This document shows, piece by piece, positions 48,270 to 62,186 of a DNA stretch of 64,000 nucleotides. Under the pieces are notes generated by a model. The model had not been told where the DNA came from, did no database searches, and was given only the letters and a program-made list of their open reading frames with translations. Numbering within the stretch: the first letter of the stretch is position 1; the number at the start of each line of letters is the position of its first letter. This DNA comes from Sinonovacula constricta (taxonomy: Eukaryota; Mollusca; Bivalvia; Cardiida; Solecurtidae), in the NCBI GenBank assembly GCA_007844125.1, contig CM017558.1:28891567-28955566 (forward strand). The letters run 5' to 3'. The translations under genes and the position numbers were made by a program.

Positions 48270-50195
48270 CTACACAACTAAGTCCCGATGACCAGAAGAT
48301 GTCCGAAAATCAATTTCATCCTGGTCAAGGGTATAACTACCGGAAGTTGTAGTAGAACCGCCATCATCCGAACGTAACGAACTACAACTGTCATGGCGCA
48401 TGCGCACTGGAGCACTTCCGTTATATATGCAATCCCGCCATAAATCGGAGTCCAATGGTGGGGTTTGGTCAAGTGTCAGGTTATTTCCTGCACAGTTTAG
48501 ACTCTTTAAGACTAGTTTTGCACTACTAAGATAATTGTCATTCGACGATCCCCTGTATGCAGGAGGTCTAGGCGGGGCGTTTTCGTAATGGACGGATGAA
48601 TTTTCTCTGATGGCCGGAAGTGAGTTTCGCTTTCCTTGATTATTGTATCCGGTCTGGTGGTACGGGAACAACTTGTGGTCAGTTACAGCAAATGATCGTC
48701 GTTCATCTGGTAAAAAAAAACAAAGCAACATTACACACAAATGTCTTATAATATGTAACTAAACAACTTAAACATTGAAAACAAATACCACATAAGTTTA
48801 GCCAAATATCTTCGTAATTTTAAGTTGGACATAATGTATTATAAAAAACAATAGGAAGTCAAATATAAAAAATTAAAGCCAATTCCTTACAACATTTGTT
48901 GCCATACTGGAATAACGTAATTGTCTCATGAGTGGTGCCAACGAAAATGCTCATAAAGGAAGCATGTATATGTTTCTGTGCAGTTGTTTGTATATTTATG
49001 TACTTGTCTTATTTCTTTGATGAAAAAAAAAAGAAAAGAAAATACTCACCAGTTACAGGTGAGGAAGTCGAAACGTCATCCTCACTTCCGCCATGTCCGC
49101 TGTCACGTGTTATAGTCTCGCGTGAAGTCTCGCTCTCGCTATCACCAAGATGTGGTTGCTGAACCTGCAAAAAATCGACAAGTTTAAAATCATTCCAACA
49201 TTATTTTAACACAATTGACAACATATACAATGCATTGCACCATTACGAAAAAAAGTTGTTTATATACGTATTTAATTTCAATCGGAAAACAAAATAAATT
49301 ATATTTTAAAAGTTCTTCATGTTTGCCGATAATCTTTTGGTTTGTGTTAAGTGAGCAATGTCCTTTATTTTTACATGTACTATCATGCATCACGCTACGT
49401 GTATTTTACAATAAATATGATATATCATTTAAGTAATCATTAGAATTATATTGCCATGGTTACCTGAGTGTTTAGGTTGTCCCAGTTCCGGGACTTTGCC
49501 TCCCAAAGATACTGCTGCAGCTTGATGGCCTTCATGTGACTATCGATTCGCTCCTGGTGGGCGGCGCTGTACGGTACTCCGTTACTGCTCGAACCCGACA
49601 TCCCCTCGTAATACTGCTGAATAAATAAATACATTTTTCATGACATTTTACGTTAATGATGGTACGGTTTAGAGCTACGAAAGAAAAATGAAGAGGAAAT
49701 ATAAAGAAAACAGAAGAAAATGGTCATAAATCATCGATAGATTTGTAAATGATAATCATTGTTATCCAATAATTAATTGAGAAAGAAGAACGGATGTTTA
49801 AAAAAAACACGCCTATTAGGCCTTTAAATGTAAACACAAAGCACATGACTTGTGCTTTTTTCTTATCAAAGTAAGCGAACCAAGGGCTTAAGAACAGAAA
49901 TGTACTCATTTTAATAGGCAAGGAGTGAAATGCAAGCAAAACGAGATCAAGTGTTGATTTTTGCAAATATTGTTTAATTGTGTTGTGTTTTAATGCAAGT
50001 TTACATCCATGATTTCCTTACAATTAGCAGTTAACTGTTTGTTCATAGAAAAATTTTACAGCAAACGATAAGACGTGATGATATAAGTGTTACGTATGCG
50101 GAATGTGTGTGTGTGTTTTTAATTGCTAGAATGTTCGAGATTCTGGCGCGTATCTGGGCCGAATGTGATTGCAATTGTTTTACTAATTTATTTAT

Positions 50196-50228
<33 letters not shown>

Positions 50229-50230
50229 TC

Positions 50231-50302
<72 letters not shown>

Positions 50303-53300
50303 TATAATAATAATTATTATTTATGTGTGTCGGGGTGAAGCGGTGTGGGACCACCCCCACTTTCATCCGCTGCTTGTGTTTTATTTTTGGATGAACTTAG
50401 CATTTTGTTTGCTCTCCTTGCGGCGGTTAAGAAGTCCATAGAGTTCGTTCAGTGTGATCTACTTTTGAAATGTATAGGCTCTCTTGTGTGATGTGTTTGT
50501 TTAAATTCTGCATTGAATATATCGACATAATCCGCAAATAACACACTAAATGATTAATTAATGGTTAACGGGAAATAGGCGTTGGACGATTGTGTAATAT
50601 CGCAATGAGCATTGTATTCTTTTTTGTTTTCGTATTTTGGTCTAATAGAGAATTGTATGAAAGGAATAAGGAAATTATAAGTTTCGAATAAAATGTCATT
50701 TAAGATTACTTAATTGAGTAATGAGTTGAGAGCATTCGCTGAGTACGAAAACATTTAGTTGAGTAATTTGTTTAGTAAATTTGCCAGATATACAATCTAA
50801 TAAACTGAAAAAATCATAAAAAACACACAGAATGACTCAATTTAACTTTTGTACAACTCTAAGTTAGAGAAATTGACTTCAATAGCGGTAGATTATACGT
50901 TTGAAAATAGTTCTCAATAGAATTGTGGACAATCATTACCAAAACCTATCAAAGAGCTTGCACAACAAATGGTTTGAATTGATAGAAGCCCATTAAATAT
51001 CCAGGTTTAATGTGCGCTTGGTTTTGAATTTCAAAAACATATCATTGACTAACTGTTGACAGAAAGTCGATGTACGACTATTGTTTGTGCTTCTAAAGGC
51101 TTCCGTTTAACTGGCAGTCTGCTAAACACAAACTGACCGGGATTTAGGTAAATATTATAGATCCAGATCATCTCCCAGCGGGAACTGTCTGATCGAGATC
51201 TATATTTTTCCTACTGAGACTCTATCATTAAGTCTTGTGACACAAAAATCGAGTTAATAAGCAACTATCTTAGAGCTAGTACGAATTATTAACATTTCTA
51301 GCAGAATAAGGATAAGCGGCAGCAGATTCAGTGCTTTGATTGTACGAGCGCAGCTTGCAGGGTTCTATGTTTCGTGACATATTCAGAATCGATAACTACA
51401 CCCATGTCCCACGTTGTCTAATGACCTGGTTTACGGTTTCTGATATCTAAATGTTCTTGTAATTTTGTTGTTGTTATCCTGACTTCAAAAAAATCATTTT
51501 TTCTGGAATATGCTAATACAGTGCAATGCAACCCACGTTGTCAATACTTAAGACTTTGATATACATGTATTTGTATAATCTTGAAGCTGTTTGCATTTTT
51601 TTAAAACTTTTTTGCTGTTGCTTATTGAAAAATCACATTCCCAATACCAGCTCAAGATCAAGCGGTACTTGTAGTTTTTGATTTGTTTAAAATGTCGTTC
51701 TTTTTTTCTTCGCCGACATGATAGTGCTTAACGAATTTCACAATGCCAAATCTGAAACGACTAGAATCTAAGCTTTTTTTTCTACAGTCGTTTTTTTATT
51801 TTGTTGGTATTATTCAATACAATGAGAACTGTTACCTTATTTTGTTTGTATGTTTTGATATTATTCAAAAGAGGTTTTAATTTAGTAGTGATATAATTTT
51901 TATATATTATTAATTCAAATCATGTCAAGATGGCCGTGAAACGTATAAGCTAAAAGGTACTATGACTTTGTGTGAGTAAAAATTTAGGTTTTAACGTTTA
52001 ATGTGGTCGTTTTGGTTCAGATTCCTAAATAAAAATATAATAGACCGAAGCATTTCGAAACGTCAACCTTTAATTATCAAAGTATAACGGCTAGTTGGGC
52101 ATTTTAAACACTTCTGGCTATCAAGAGATCATCTATTTTTGCATCACTTAAATCTTTTACATTCAATTTCTGCGAAAAGAAACACATCCGTCTTCTCAAG
52201 ACAATTATCCTGGTTATGTGACATTCATATTTATTACACGGTAGCCCGATCAAAATATACATAAACATTTGATTGATGCAGGGGTGACATGAACAAAGTG
52301 GCGATGATAGACTTAATAACGCCTGTCGCGCCGCACATAGACAAGTTATGGCTATAAGATATTCTTAAAAGGGGGCAAATCACCATATTTATTCGATTGT
52401 AAGTTAGTCACCATTTTCGCGTTAATTATGTATGATTTGTGCATAATTTAAAAGAAGCTTGTTTTTAAGCATTAAATGACTATGCTGCATTCATACAAAG
52501 GAAAATAAAAAAGAGCCAGAATGTGAGACATCCAAGGCGCCGTAGAGAGCACGCGCTTTAAGCAAGAAGGCGAATATCCTGGGAACTAAACGCTATCTTA
52601 CTCTGTTGATTAATTACATAAACATTTGACAGTAACGAACCATAACTCTGATGGGAAGTGGAGTAATTTTGCTACTTTGTTTGTTTTCCTTGTTCTTTGC
52701 TACATCTATTTTTTACAAGCTGCATTTCTAACATCGGTATACTCGGTTACTTTTGTTAAACAAAACTTCGCCAAACGGCTACGTTTTATGCTACTTTTTA
52801 TAATTGCAAGCTACACTTTATTGTTGCAAGCTACCGTGTTAAAAAACAACAACGGAACACTTGATTTTTTTTCCTGAAAAGTGTCTCACGAAACACCCCC
52901 GACATCGTGCTATTGACTGCTACACTATCGTCCTCATGAAAAAATGCATTCCATGAGAGGCACTGCTCTCAAGAGCGACGCCAATAAACTTCTTTTATTG
53001 TGAGTAATAATTTTCGAGTTTGAATTTTATTTATGAGTTATCAATAACTTTAAACAAAGATAACCCCTCCCCCCCCCCCTCCCCCCACCGCTTTTTAATA
53101 GTTAGCGGCTATGGTGCATTTATTAAAAAGAATGGAGCTCAAGTTTATTCCATTCTGTAGTAACTATGTAAAAACGTTTAAAAAGTATTATTAAATTATA
53201 ATTAATGCTTGGTGCATAACTTAAAAATTGAAACCGCGACAAGTGGGCAAGGGAGAATTATTTCGTCTTAGATGTTTAGGGGAAAAAAAGTTAGCTTTTT

Positions 53301-56300
53301 TGCATCTCATTATAGGCGCATTGAGGGCGGCGTTAATTAACAACTCATTTGATCCCAATTAGCCGCTGACATCAAACAATGCCGTTAATTTGTTGCCGAG
53401 CGTTAAGTAATGTACGCGGTAAAATCCCTTTTGATCACCAGGCAGAAGGTGACAGATAAAATCACAAGATGTGTGACCACAAAAAGTGTCATCTTCAATC
53501 ACTTTTGAACCACTAAATAAACTATGAAGTTTTTCTTTGATTTCTTCGTTGAAACTTCTTTTGATAAATGGAGATTAAAGAAAGAATACTAGTTACGTTT
53601 TAGTGGCGGTAATACTGTTAGATATTATTAAACCTGATGCTAATTTAACTCGCGTACATTTACCGCATACAATTAACTGTAGATCACTTTCATTTTTGCA
53701 TATTTATAATTTATTATTACAGACCCCCACATAATAATGGTCATTTTGGCGACGACCAGCTATAATTTGTGGAGGATGGCCCGAGACAAAGATCTGGGTA
53801 GAACCCCCTGTGCTCCGCAGTTTAGCTGGAAGACCTCTAAATTTTAAAGACCGGGACTCGAACGACCAGGGGCTTAATTATAACAAATCCGCTAATCCAA
53901 ATGCTTGAGAAATGCCAAGGGTGCACCCTTACACAAGAGTATCGTGCAAGGGAGAATATGAACCATAGCGGGAGAGGAAGATAAACCTACTTACAGCTTG
54001 TTTATACATGGACCCATCTGTCGAAGACTCGACGTTTCTGCCCCCATCCAGACCAGTCATTGAGAAGTCGAGAGAAAAGCTCACTTCTTTCTTCTTTTTC
54101 AGCTTTCCGTCATCTAATGACATAAGATCAACTTCCGGTTGGGAGTCCGTCTGGGAAGAAATGCCCGAGTCAGAATACATTGTCCCTTCCTCTTGTCGAG
54201 GTTTCTTATTACGGTCTAAAGTTCTCAGAAAAACGATTATTCCAACTATGGCGACTGCAATTGCTACTGTGGTTACTATGACAACGACGGAGATAATGAT
54301 ATATTTGTTGTCCCCGCCATCCTCGTTTCCGGGTGCGACGGAGGCGTTGGCGTAAATGAGTTGAACGTGCAGAGTCACGTTAGTAGCGAGTGGGGAATTA
54401 CCCTTGTCCTTGACCCCAATAGTCAAGGTCACGGTGACGTCTTGCAGGATGTCGATGAATCTCTTTACTGATAACTCGCCAAGTTCTGGGTCTATTTCAA
54501 AGATTCCAAGCTGGTTGCCATCGACTATATAATAACTAAGAGAACTATTTTCACCTTCATCTATGTCGTAGGCGGCGATCGTCGTGACGACGTTATATTT
54601 ATCAGTTGGATAAATAAATTTGACGGTGTCATTGATGTCATTTGGGAATGTTACTTTGGGAACGTTGTCATTGTCGTCGGCAATGAAGATAGTAACGTAA
54701 TGAGTGCTACTCAATGGCGGTTCACCTTTGTCGACAACAGTGACAGGAAGCTCGTAACGGCTTTGCTTCTCGCGGTCTAATACTTCTGTCGATCGGATCT
54801 CACCACTTGGTAACAATATAAAAGGAGACTTAGTCGACATCGAACGGAATGAGAAAGTAAACAATCCGTTGTCACCACTGTCTTTATCCATAGCATAGAG
54901 AAAACCAACAGACGTGTCTGAAGGAAGGTTTTCCATAATGCGGAATTCTGGTCTTGCAGGAATGATTGAAGGAGTGACGTCGTTGACGTCCGTCAACGTC
55001 ACGGAGACAGTGGCAGATCCTGTGCGTCTAGTATCCCCGTGATCAATGGCAAGAACGCGAAACACAATTATTGGAGAGTCCGTCTCTCGGTCAAAACTTT
55101 GGTTGGCATATATGATCCCGGATTCTGGATCAATGACAAACTTCCCGCGGCCTTCATCATGCAGTCGATACTCAATCATAGCGTTCTTCCCACTGTCCAA
55201 ATCCTTGGCAAACACCTGGGTAACCACCGCCATAATGGGGTTGTTTTCTTGTAACTCAGTTGTGAAAGTGTCCATAATGAAGTACGGATCATTGTCATTG
55301 ACGTCCTTGATTCGAACGAGAAAGCTCTCCGATGACGTCATTTTGGGCGTACCGTTATCACTGCACGTGATCGTTACGTTGTGTGTATCACGTGATTCCC
55401 GATCCAGCTTCCCATTCACAACCACTTTAAATCCACGACCAGAGTACGTTTCAAGCTTGAATAGAGAGTTCGAAATGATGCAAGAGAACTCACCATTTGC
55501 TCCCTTGTCACTGTCTTCGACATTAACAAAAACTACGAAGAAACCAATCGTTTCGTTTTCTGACACTTCAACGAAGCCAATGTTTGCAGGGGACAGAAGA
55601 TTTACTGTAATGACGGGTGCATTATTTTGAACGTCATTTACCGTAACAGTGACTTTAGTCCGTGCAAATCTGGGCTGGTCTCCGTTATCTACTGCCTCTA
55701 CGTCAAACTCATAGAGTTCGAGAGACTCGTGGGTAAGCGCTTGGATTACTGCAATGTCTCCCGTATTTCTGTTGACTGCGAACAAACGTTTGATTATTTC
55801 AATGTTCAGTTGACGCTCTCTCAGTCTGTACGTCACCTCGCCGTTACGTCCGATGTCATTATCGCTTGCAGACAAAGTTAGTATAACGGTATACGGGGTA
55901 ATGTTTTCATCAATCGTGACGTTGTACGCAGGCAATGCAAACGTCGGTGAGTTGTCGTTCTCGTCAATGACGTTCACGTTAACGACAAGTACCCCTTCAC
56001 GAATTGGAACTCCGCCGTCGCGTGCGATTATCCGAACAACAAATTTATCTTTACTTTCCCTGTCCAGAGGCGATTTCAGTCTTAGCGTAAGAATGAAATT
56101 AACGTCACTGATGTTGGATTTCGGGAGCTCAAAAACTTCCTCATCTTGCTGAATGGTGTAGCTCTGGATAGAATTGTTGCCCCACATATCCACGTCATAT
56201 GCATTGTCAAGGCGAAACTCCGTACCAACCGTTTCTAATTCCGAAATATTAAGTGTCACCGACGCATTTGGAAAGGCCGGTGCGTTATCATTGACATCCA

Positions 56301-56676
56301 GCACAACGATTTTCACGGTAACAATCGCAAAGAAGGAACCAGAGCGCGCAGAGACGTCAAACTTCACAACACATTCTCCAGAGAACGCACAGATCTTCTC
56401 TCGATCGATCATTACGTTGGACGTATTCATTTCTCCGGTAACGTCATTCAACACAACGTACACAGAGGATTGCGTTACCAACAAAAAGCCGAATCTGACG
56501 TTACCACGTTCTTCTTCCGAAATGTTCTTTAATATGTTGGAATCGGTTGCTATGTTACCGATGGTAAATCCGGGCTCTGTGTTCTCTGCGACAAAGAACG
56601 TGACGCTATCTTCAGCTGACGTCATGGCAAGGACGTATATCAGAAATAAGAGCTTCGCCATAACGTGTCCCTCCAT
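48270..56676 (-). CDS. protocadherin with seven cadherin repeats, four exons
   Basis: Exons are 53995-56676, 49464-49616, 49050-49164 and 48270-48706; phases agree and give 1128 residues. A signal peptide (MAKLLFLIYVLAMTSA region) is followed by seven cadherin repeats. Calcium-binding DxNDNxP linkers are clear (DVNDNAPAFP, DENDNSPTFA, DVNDNDPYF), as are repeated LDRE motifs. The first repeat carries the protocadherin-type Cys pair CAFSGEC. One membrane span lies at about 793-817. The cytoplasmic tail has DSGISSQTDS, KKKKEVSFSLD and DSGHGGSEDD, like motifs of delta-type protocadherins. The function is calcium-dependent cell-cell adhesion, probably neural, by family. The whole ectodomain sits in one exon, as is usual for protocadherins. 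Exon 2 has a tandem NAGNAG acceptor. The linkers after repeats 3 and 5 are altered (DVQNNAPV, DVNDVTPS), which may reduce calcium binding there. Confidence 0.5.
49613..49619 (-). promoter_or_regulatory. NAGNAG tandem splice acceptor of protocadherin exon 2
   Basis: The intron ends TTTATTCAGCAG and either AG can be used, adding or removing one glutamine at the start of the exon (QYYEG or YYEG) without changing frame. Confidence 0.5.
50196..50320. repeat. (AAT)n trinucleotide repeat
   Basis: About 40 AAT triplets with rare changes in protocadherin intron 1; the poly-Asn frame is an artefact. Confidence 0.5.
52738..52945 (+). repeat. dispersed repeat family C, direct copy
   Basis: Aligns with the reverse complement of 24680-24892, with common blocks CGCCAAACGGCT, TTTTTATAATTGCAAGCTA and TTGTTGCAAGCTAC and the same order of the GACATCGTG and ACACTAT words. 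It lies in protocadherin intron 1. Confidence 0.5.
53738..53905 (-). mobile_element. family B SINE, inverse, near the protocadherin exon-1 donor
   Basis: The plus strand shows GGCGACGACCAGCTATAATT, GTGGAGGATGGCCC, GGGTAGAACCCCCTGTGCTC and a reversed B box (GACCGGGACTCGAACGACCA). It ends about 90 bp from the exon-1 donor at 53994. Confidence 0.5.
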
Positions 56677-56733
56677 GTCTCTTTCAGAAAAGCCACTATG
56701 ACGAGCTTAGTCTCCTTACATAGCCGTCTTCAC
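56677..56733 (-). promoter_or_regulatory. protocadherin 5' UTR with start-stop uORF and upstream acceptor
   Basis: An acceptor (ATATATTTTCAG|GTGAAG, exon edge 56733) shows that a non-coding exon lies farther upstream. Within the 57-nt leader, ATGTAA at 56716-56721 (read on the minus strand) is a start codon followed directly by a stop, 39 nt before the coding ATG. Confidence 0.5.
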
Positions 56734-59700
56734 CTGAAAATATATAACACCTCTACATAAATATTAAGAAATAAATACAAATGTATAAAAGCTGATTAAA
56801 ACTTTAAATATTTTATAAATTTATAGAAGTGGATTTAAAACAAGAGATGCAATCAATAACAAGTTTAAAAAACGGTGTATTTACTTTATACGCATTGAAG
56901 CCAATACAGTATAATGAACGCATTACAATAGTAGATATCACGCGTTCTCTCTGCAGTGCTAGTGAACCGATAAACACCATTAATAAGAACGAAAGTGAAA
57001 ACACGCCACCTAACTCCGAAGCCAGTTGCTAAAAAGTAACATCCTACAAACAATCCAATGAACTATCATGTCAGTACGCAAAGTGTGAAAGACAAATGAG
57101 TGAAAACTTGAAATGGTGAAAAAAACACCACAAGAAGTACATACATGACGCGAACGGGCCAACTGCTGTAAATTGACACTTGCAACTTTCACACGCTACA
57201 CTCGTATCTCTCTAGTTATAAAAGTCCAAGAACTGACACCATTTGTCTATCATCCTCATCAGAGGCAGGGGTCACATGTACACCTTGGTCTATTATAAAC
57301 ACACACTAACGCACCTAATATTTACGGGCGAGCTGAAATCTCACACCTTTTTGTAACACTTTTTCTGATTGGTTACCGTCAAATTTGCATCTTGGGATAC
57401 GCGATTATGTGTTTAGTACCGTACGTAGTTTTGTTATCTTGGTAATATTGATACAAGTACTTTACAGGATCGAAACACTATCGAAACTTTTCCGGGTTGG
57501 AAAGAATGCATTTGTTTAGACTATTTACTCTGTTTGTTTGTTTTCGCACATTCTGCAAAACCCAATCTCGCCCAGCTAAGCAGGGAATGAATGGCGTTTG
57601 GGTCTGATACATTGTTGCTATCTTATATTGGGCTGTTGCTTTCCTATATTAGGCAATGGCTTATCGCGTGTCAACATATACCTGTTTGAAAACAAATCAA
57701 TTATTTGTGGCCGATCATCAATTTCACCGAAACTGACCGGGTTTTCGTCATCGTGGGAAGAAAAATAAACTTTTCCTGACACTTTTATACATCGTGTCAG
57801 GGGTCTGTGAATTGACGTAACGAATGGAACAATATTCTCATGAAAGTGTCGATGTTTACATTTTATTCCAACACTAATTAACTAACATTGAATATTGTCG
57901 ATCCAGAAAGGAAACACATAAAAAAGAAGAAAGGAAAACGACCCCTACCCGCCATTTAAACCACTAACTTGCGAAACGTCTTGCAATATTTATAAGATGT
58001 TTGCGAGCATTTCAGCTTATTTGATAAAAAGCACACTTTTGCCATCACAAAAATATAATTATCAATTTAAATTCGTAAATATGTTGATGTTGCAGTTTAT
58101 AAAATAATAATTTATAAATAATAATTTATAAGAATACAAAGACTCTTTGTTTATAGAAGAAAAGCAAGTTTAGGCACAATGTCTTCAGCATTATAAATGA
58201 TAAAGAAATACAAGCTTTAAAAAGAGGAATTGTTTCAGTTTTCATATAAATCACTACAAGTACGTGTATCTTCATGTGTTGAATTTGGTAGCAAGAACTT
58301 TGTTTACTCCGCTCGATTAAGTCGAGTAAGACTCAGACAGTGCACAAAGGATTTCTGCTCCCTTGCGATGGGGCTTCCATAGCCTTGCCCACGTGTTGTA
58401 TTAGAGCCATAAGAGGATTACGTCTTATTCTTTACTGTCACGTTCGTTAACTGTGAGGCTATTAAAGCACAAAGAAGAGATAACACATCTGTTATCTCGC
58501 ATTTGTATAGACGAAATTAACGTCACCCAAAAACATACACACAGAAGTGAGAAGTGACATATGATTTTACAGGCATTATATGAACAATGGTTCAAACAGT
58601 ATGTTTTAGCGCCCAAATAGCGTTTTAACAACAATTAAAATGAATATTAATATAACAAAAACGGGTTTAAATTGAGGAAAAAACGTTCATGTCATTTGAC
58701 ATGATTCCCTTACAAATGACAGCGATTTCCTTTAAAAAAATGCAAAAAGGCACATCAGTCAGCATTTCTTAATATTTCCATTTTTTTTGAAAACCCAGCT
58801 ATCCCATTTTCTGTTTCAAAATTTGAATGTCTGCTTTAGTTACCAAGATGATACATGAATCAAGAATACTTGTTTATTACACGCATTGTCTGGTCCCCTT
58901 TTAACCTGTTATTATTTGACAATAAATAATACATCGTCATAACTTGGTTCCCCAAGCGTGGTATAAGGTAATAAATGGCGGTTACGATACATTAAGTTAG
59001 CGGCGAGCCACGATATTGCTTTATATGCGGCTTGTTGTTTTGTTGTTTTTTTTTTGATAGAAAATTATCAGAAAAGTAACAATAAAACTAACTTTAAGAA
59101 GTTTTCATTTTCGAATATTGACTTCGAGTAATCAGTCCTTTATGTGTTACGTGAATTTCAAATGACATCAATATTATTAGTTATTTATTATGCTATGTCG
59201 ATAGTTATAATTATAAAACGAATGCCATACATATGCGACAAAGTTACTATGCCGAAATTTATGGCCATGTAAGATTTTATGTAGAATAACAAACATGTAA
59301 AAGCTGGTTCACATTCACATACAAACTAATAAATTTGGCTACCTAAATACACTACTGAAGAAAATGAAAAACATGTTTATCTTTTAAAGCAATAAACACT
59401 TGACTGTTTACAATATTCATGCTTCTAAAGTTATGTATACCTTTCTCTTTTCTGCTATTTCCACTGTCGAATGTGAAATATATTTACTCCGAAAAGTCAC
59501 TGTTGTATGTTCGCAAGGTCTTGTACGATTAACAAATCACACACCACACACAGTATCCACACTGCCACACTTCTTAAAACATAAACCTTCGGAATATTAC
59601 CAGATGGTGTTTGTAAAGCTGTTAGTTTACAACTGATGTACACACGCCAAGAGACTGAATATATACCATCAGCCCAGACATGGTAAATATTATGATAAGA

Positions 59701-61104
59701 AACTTGTTACATTAAGCCCAATATCGGGAACCGCCATCTAAGTGCACGAGTGGATACATTCGGGAAATGATCTAGACCCATCCGGAAGTTGTTTAAATTT
59801 ATATGGCCGAGTCGGTTTCTCAGTGAAGATTTAAGAATCTGGATCAGAAATGGCCCGAGGGGACAATCTCTCGTGATTTCAAAGCGCAAGCTCGGAAACA
59901 ATTAAACGTTTTAAGTATTTACAAGTTTGTCTAATTTGCCCTCGACCACGCGCCCGATAAGATCTTGAAAAGAGATCCGCCTTGATAAGAAGTGTGAAGG
60001 ATCGGATCAGTATTGTTTTCAACAGCGCGTGCGTGCAATTCTGTAAATAAAATTTGATTTATGTTACAAGCGACATTCCATATGTTCTTCACAATTGTGA
60101 CAAGTTTTATTTCTGATGCAGTTTTCCTCATAGTTATATAACACAAACATTTGTTAAAAAGATTGTAAATGAGAAAACCTTTTAAAACAGTAAATAGGAA
60201 AGGACAGGCTTTGGGTGGCTTATACTTCATATAAATTAACAATTTCCTGGCATAAAGCATATTATTGTTTATAAAATTAATCACTAAATAGTTAAATAAA
60301 TGAACACAAGCATGTGTTATGTAATATTGTAACTAAGACAACATTTTGAACAGTTAGAAATGAAACAATAGCCTTTGATTGTTTTATAATTCATTTAAAT
60401 TAACCATTTATTGCCCTTACAGTGTATATAGATCAAACACTTAATAGTAGAACACAAAAACTTGTACAATGTATTAAATGGGTACCAATGGATAATGGAT
60501 AAAGAATAAAATGGATTTTAATTAGAACTAGGTGAGGTTAATTAATTAACTATCTCCAACATTGATAATTATTGTTGTTAAGGAAGAAAATTTAGAAAGA
60601 TAAATTCGATTCAATTATTTTTTTCCACGCAGATAATGGTCCTAGACAAATTTAATTTATTCTGTCTGCGAAGCACGTGAAGAGATATAATTTTAATTGA
60701 ATAAATAATTAATTAATTAAACGGAAGAAGACTAATCATAATGGAAATAAATTGTACAGCATATTCGAAAGCAATTAGTGTGTCTGATTGTTTAATTACC
60801 GATTCACTTCATTACTTTTTTCGCATAAAGTATCTTGTTTTTTTTCTCTCTCGTTACCACAAGTTTTATTTTGTATTGAGAGATTTGTTTCTCTTTCATT
60901 CAAGGCAAGACACTTCATATCTAAAAAAGACAGGAGTCAAATCATAAGCTAATCTTCTAAAGCGCTTTTCGATGACTTTTCATCGATCACACAAAAATAA
61001 TAAAAAACGACAATCCCTCTTAATATTAAAACCAAACTTTATATTTAAGTCAATAGGCGTATAGCTTAATATGCATTGTGCGTGAAATTTCTCGATGTGT
61101 TAAT
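56734..61104. other. upstream region of the protocadherin gene
   Basis: AT-rich, with no gene recognised. It should contain the first non-coding exon and promoter of the protocadherin. Short open frames have no splice-supported extension. Confidence 0.5.
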
Positions 61105-61250
61105 TACCCTTCAGTACTTTGATCACCCGATGGGGTCCCACGATCAAAGTCGAGTGATCCGATTAGAGGCAGTCGTCACCTGGTGACAGTATGGAAAGGT
61201 GGACTTTAAGGATTAAGCTCGGACTTAAGCCCCTTCTGGGGAACCTTATG
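61105..61250. other. GC-richer cluster of short hairpins
   Basis: ACTTTGATC (61116-61124) pairs perfectly with GATCAAAGT (61142-61150), and the loop contains ACCCGATGGGGT, which can fold again. GTCACCTGGTGAC (61175-61187) and CCCCTTCTGGGG (61230-61241) are further hairpins. No reading frame or known RNA family is recognised. Confidence 0.5.
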
Positions 61251-62186
61251 TCAATGAGAGATTGTCCTCAAGGGGTACAAGCATACTCTACAATGCTTTT
61301 AGTCTAATAGAAATGGAACTGCAAAAATGATATTTCCGACACCTAGTTTCAGGTGTCGAGAGCAAATTAAGTTGAAATAGCTTAAGTCTATGTATGCATT
61401 TCTGTATACGTTGGTCCAAACGTCGATTAATTGTCACTGCTTTCTTCAGAAAACAACAACAATGACAACAACAACAACAGCGACGATGACGACGAAGGCG
61501 ATAAAAAAAGCGGAAATACATAAGCCTATTTCTTTTTTAGATGTTAACTAATTTTAATTATCTAAGTTATTTTGCTGTAAGAGGAGTTTCGGTATAAAAG
61601 GTGTTCTGACACCTACATGTACTACTTTACCATACGTTCGTCTGCTTCAGGGAACAGGTCCAATTAATTCAACATTTGTCACATATAAAAATGGGCGAAT
61701 TTATGAAACTGTTTATACAAGCGTTTCATCATGTTATGTATGTTTTGCATGTTCACTATGATCTACATCCGGTTATAAATTCTTGATAGCTTTGACAAAT
61801 CGCATCGTCTACATATAGGAAGAACTGGCTGCATTGGGCCTGAAACCAGTTACTTAATTCCCACCATTTGTGTTATTGTCGTGAAGTATCAAAGAAGCAA
61901 TACGAGTTTAGCAATTAAATTTTACCCAATAAGATAAGACGCATTGTGCATTTCATTCCATAAAATAGTAAAAACATTAATGAGTTATAGCTAAAAAATA
62001 ACCATGGATCTGTGATTAAACGACTGTAGAGAAAGGATGCGTTACTTATAGTGCGTTTAATTGCAAACATTTACACTTTGTCCTCATAATTGAGGATAAG
62101 GGGCTTCGTGCTAGCTCTACAGTACACAATCAACTTTAAGTGTGTAGCAGTAATTGCAAATATGCGGTTAATTTTAAAATTACATT
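61251..62186. other. AT-rich DNA without recognised gene
   Basis: Contains a short CAACAACAACA-type run (61455-61500). Nothing else is recognised. Confidence 0.5.

Larger units (their letters stand above)
49620..53737. other. protocadherin intron 1, non-repetitive parts
   Basis: Apart from the AAT repeat and family C copy, there is a poly-C run at 53067-53093 and AT-rich DNA. No additional exon with consistent splice phase was recognised. Confidence 0.5.

Noticed and set aside
50123..50338. Poly-Asn frame
   Set aside because: AAT microsatellite in an intron.
52626..52877. 83-codon hydrophobic frame
   Set aside because: Most of it is dispersed repeat family C, whose inverse copy near 24.8 kb does not keep the frame.
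54008..56701. Several plus-strand frames of 71-194 codons
   Set aside because: Antisense shadows of the large protocadherin exon.
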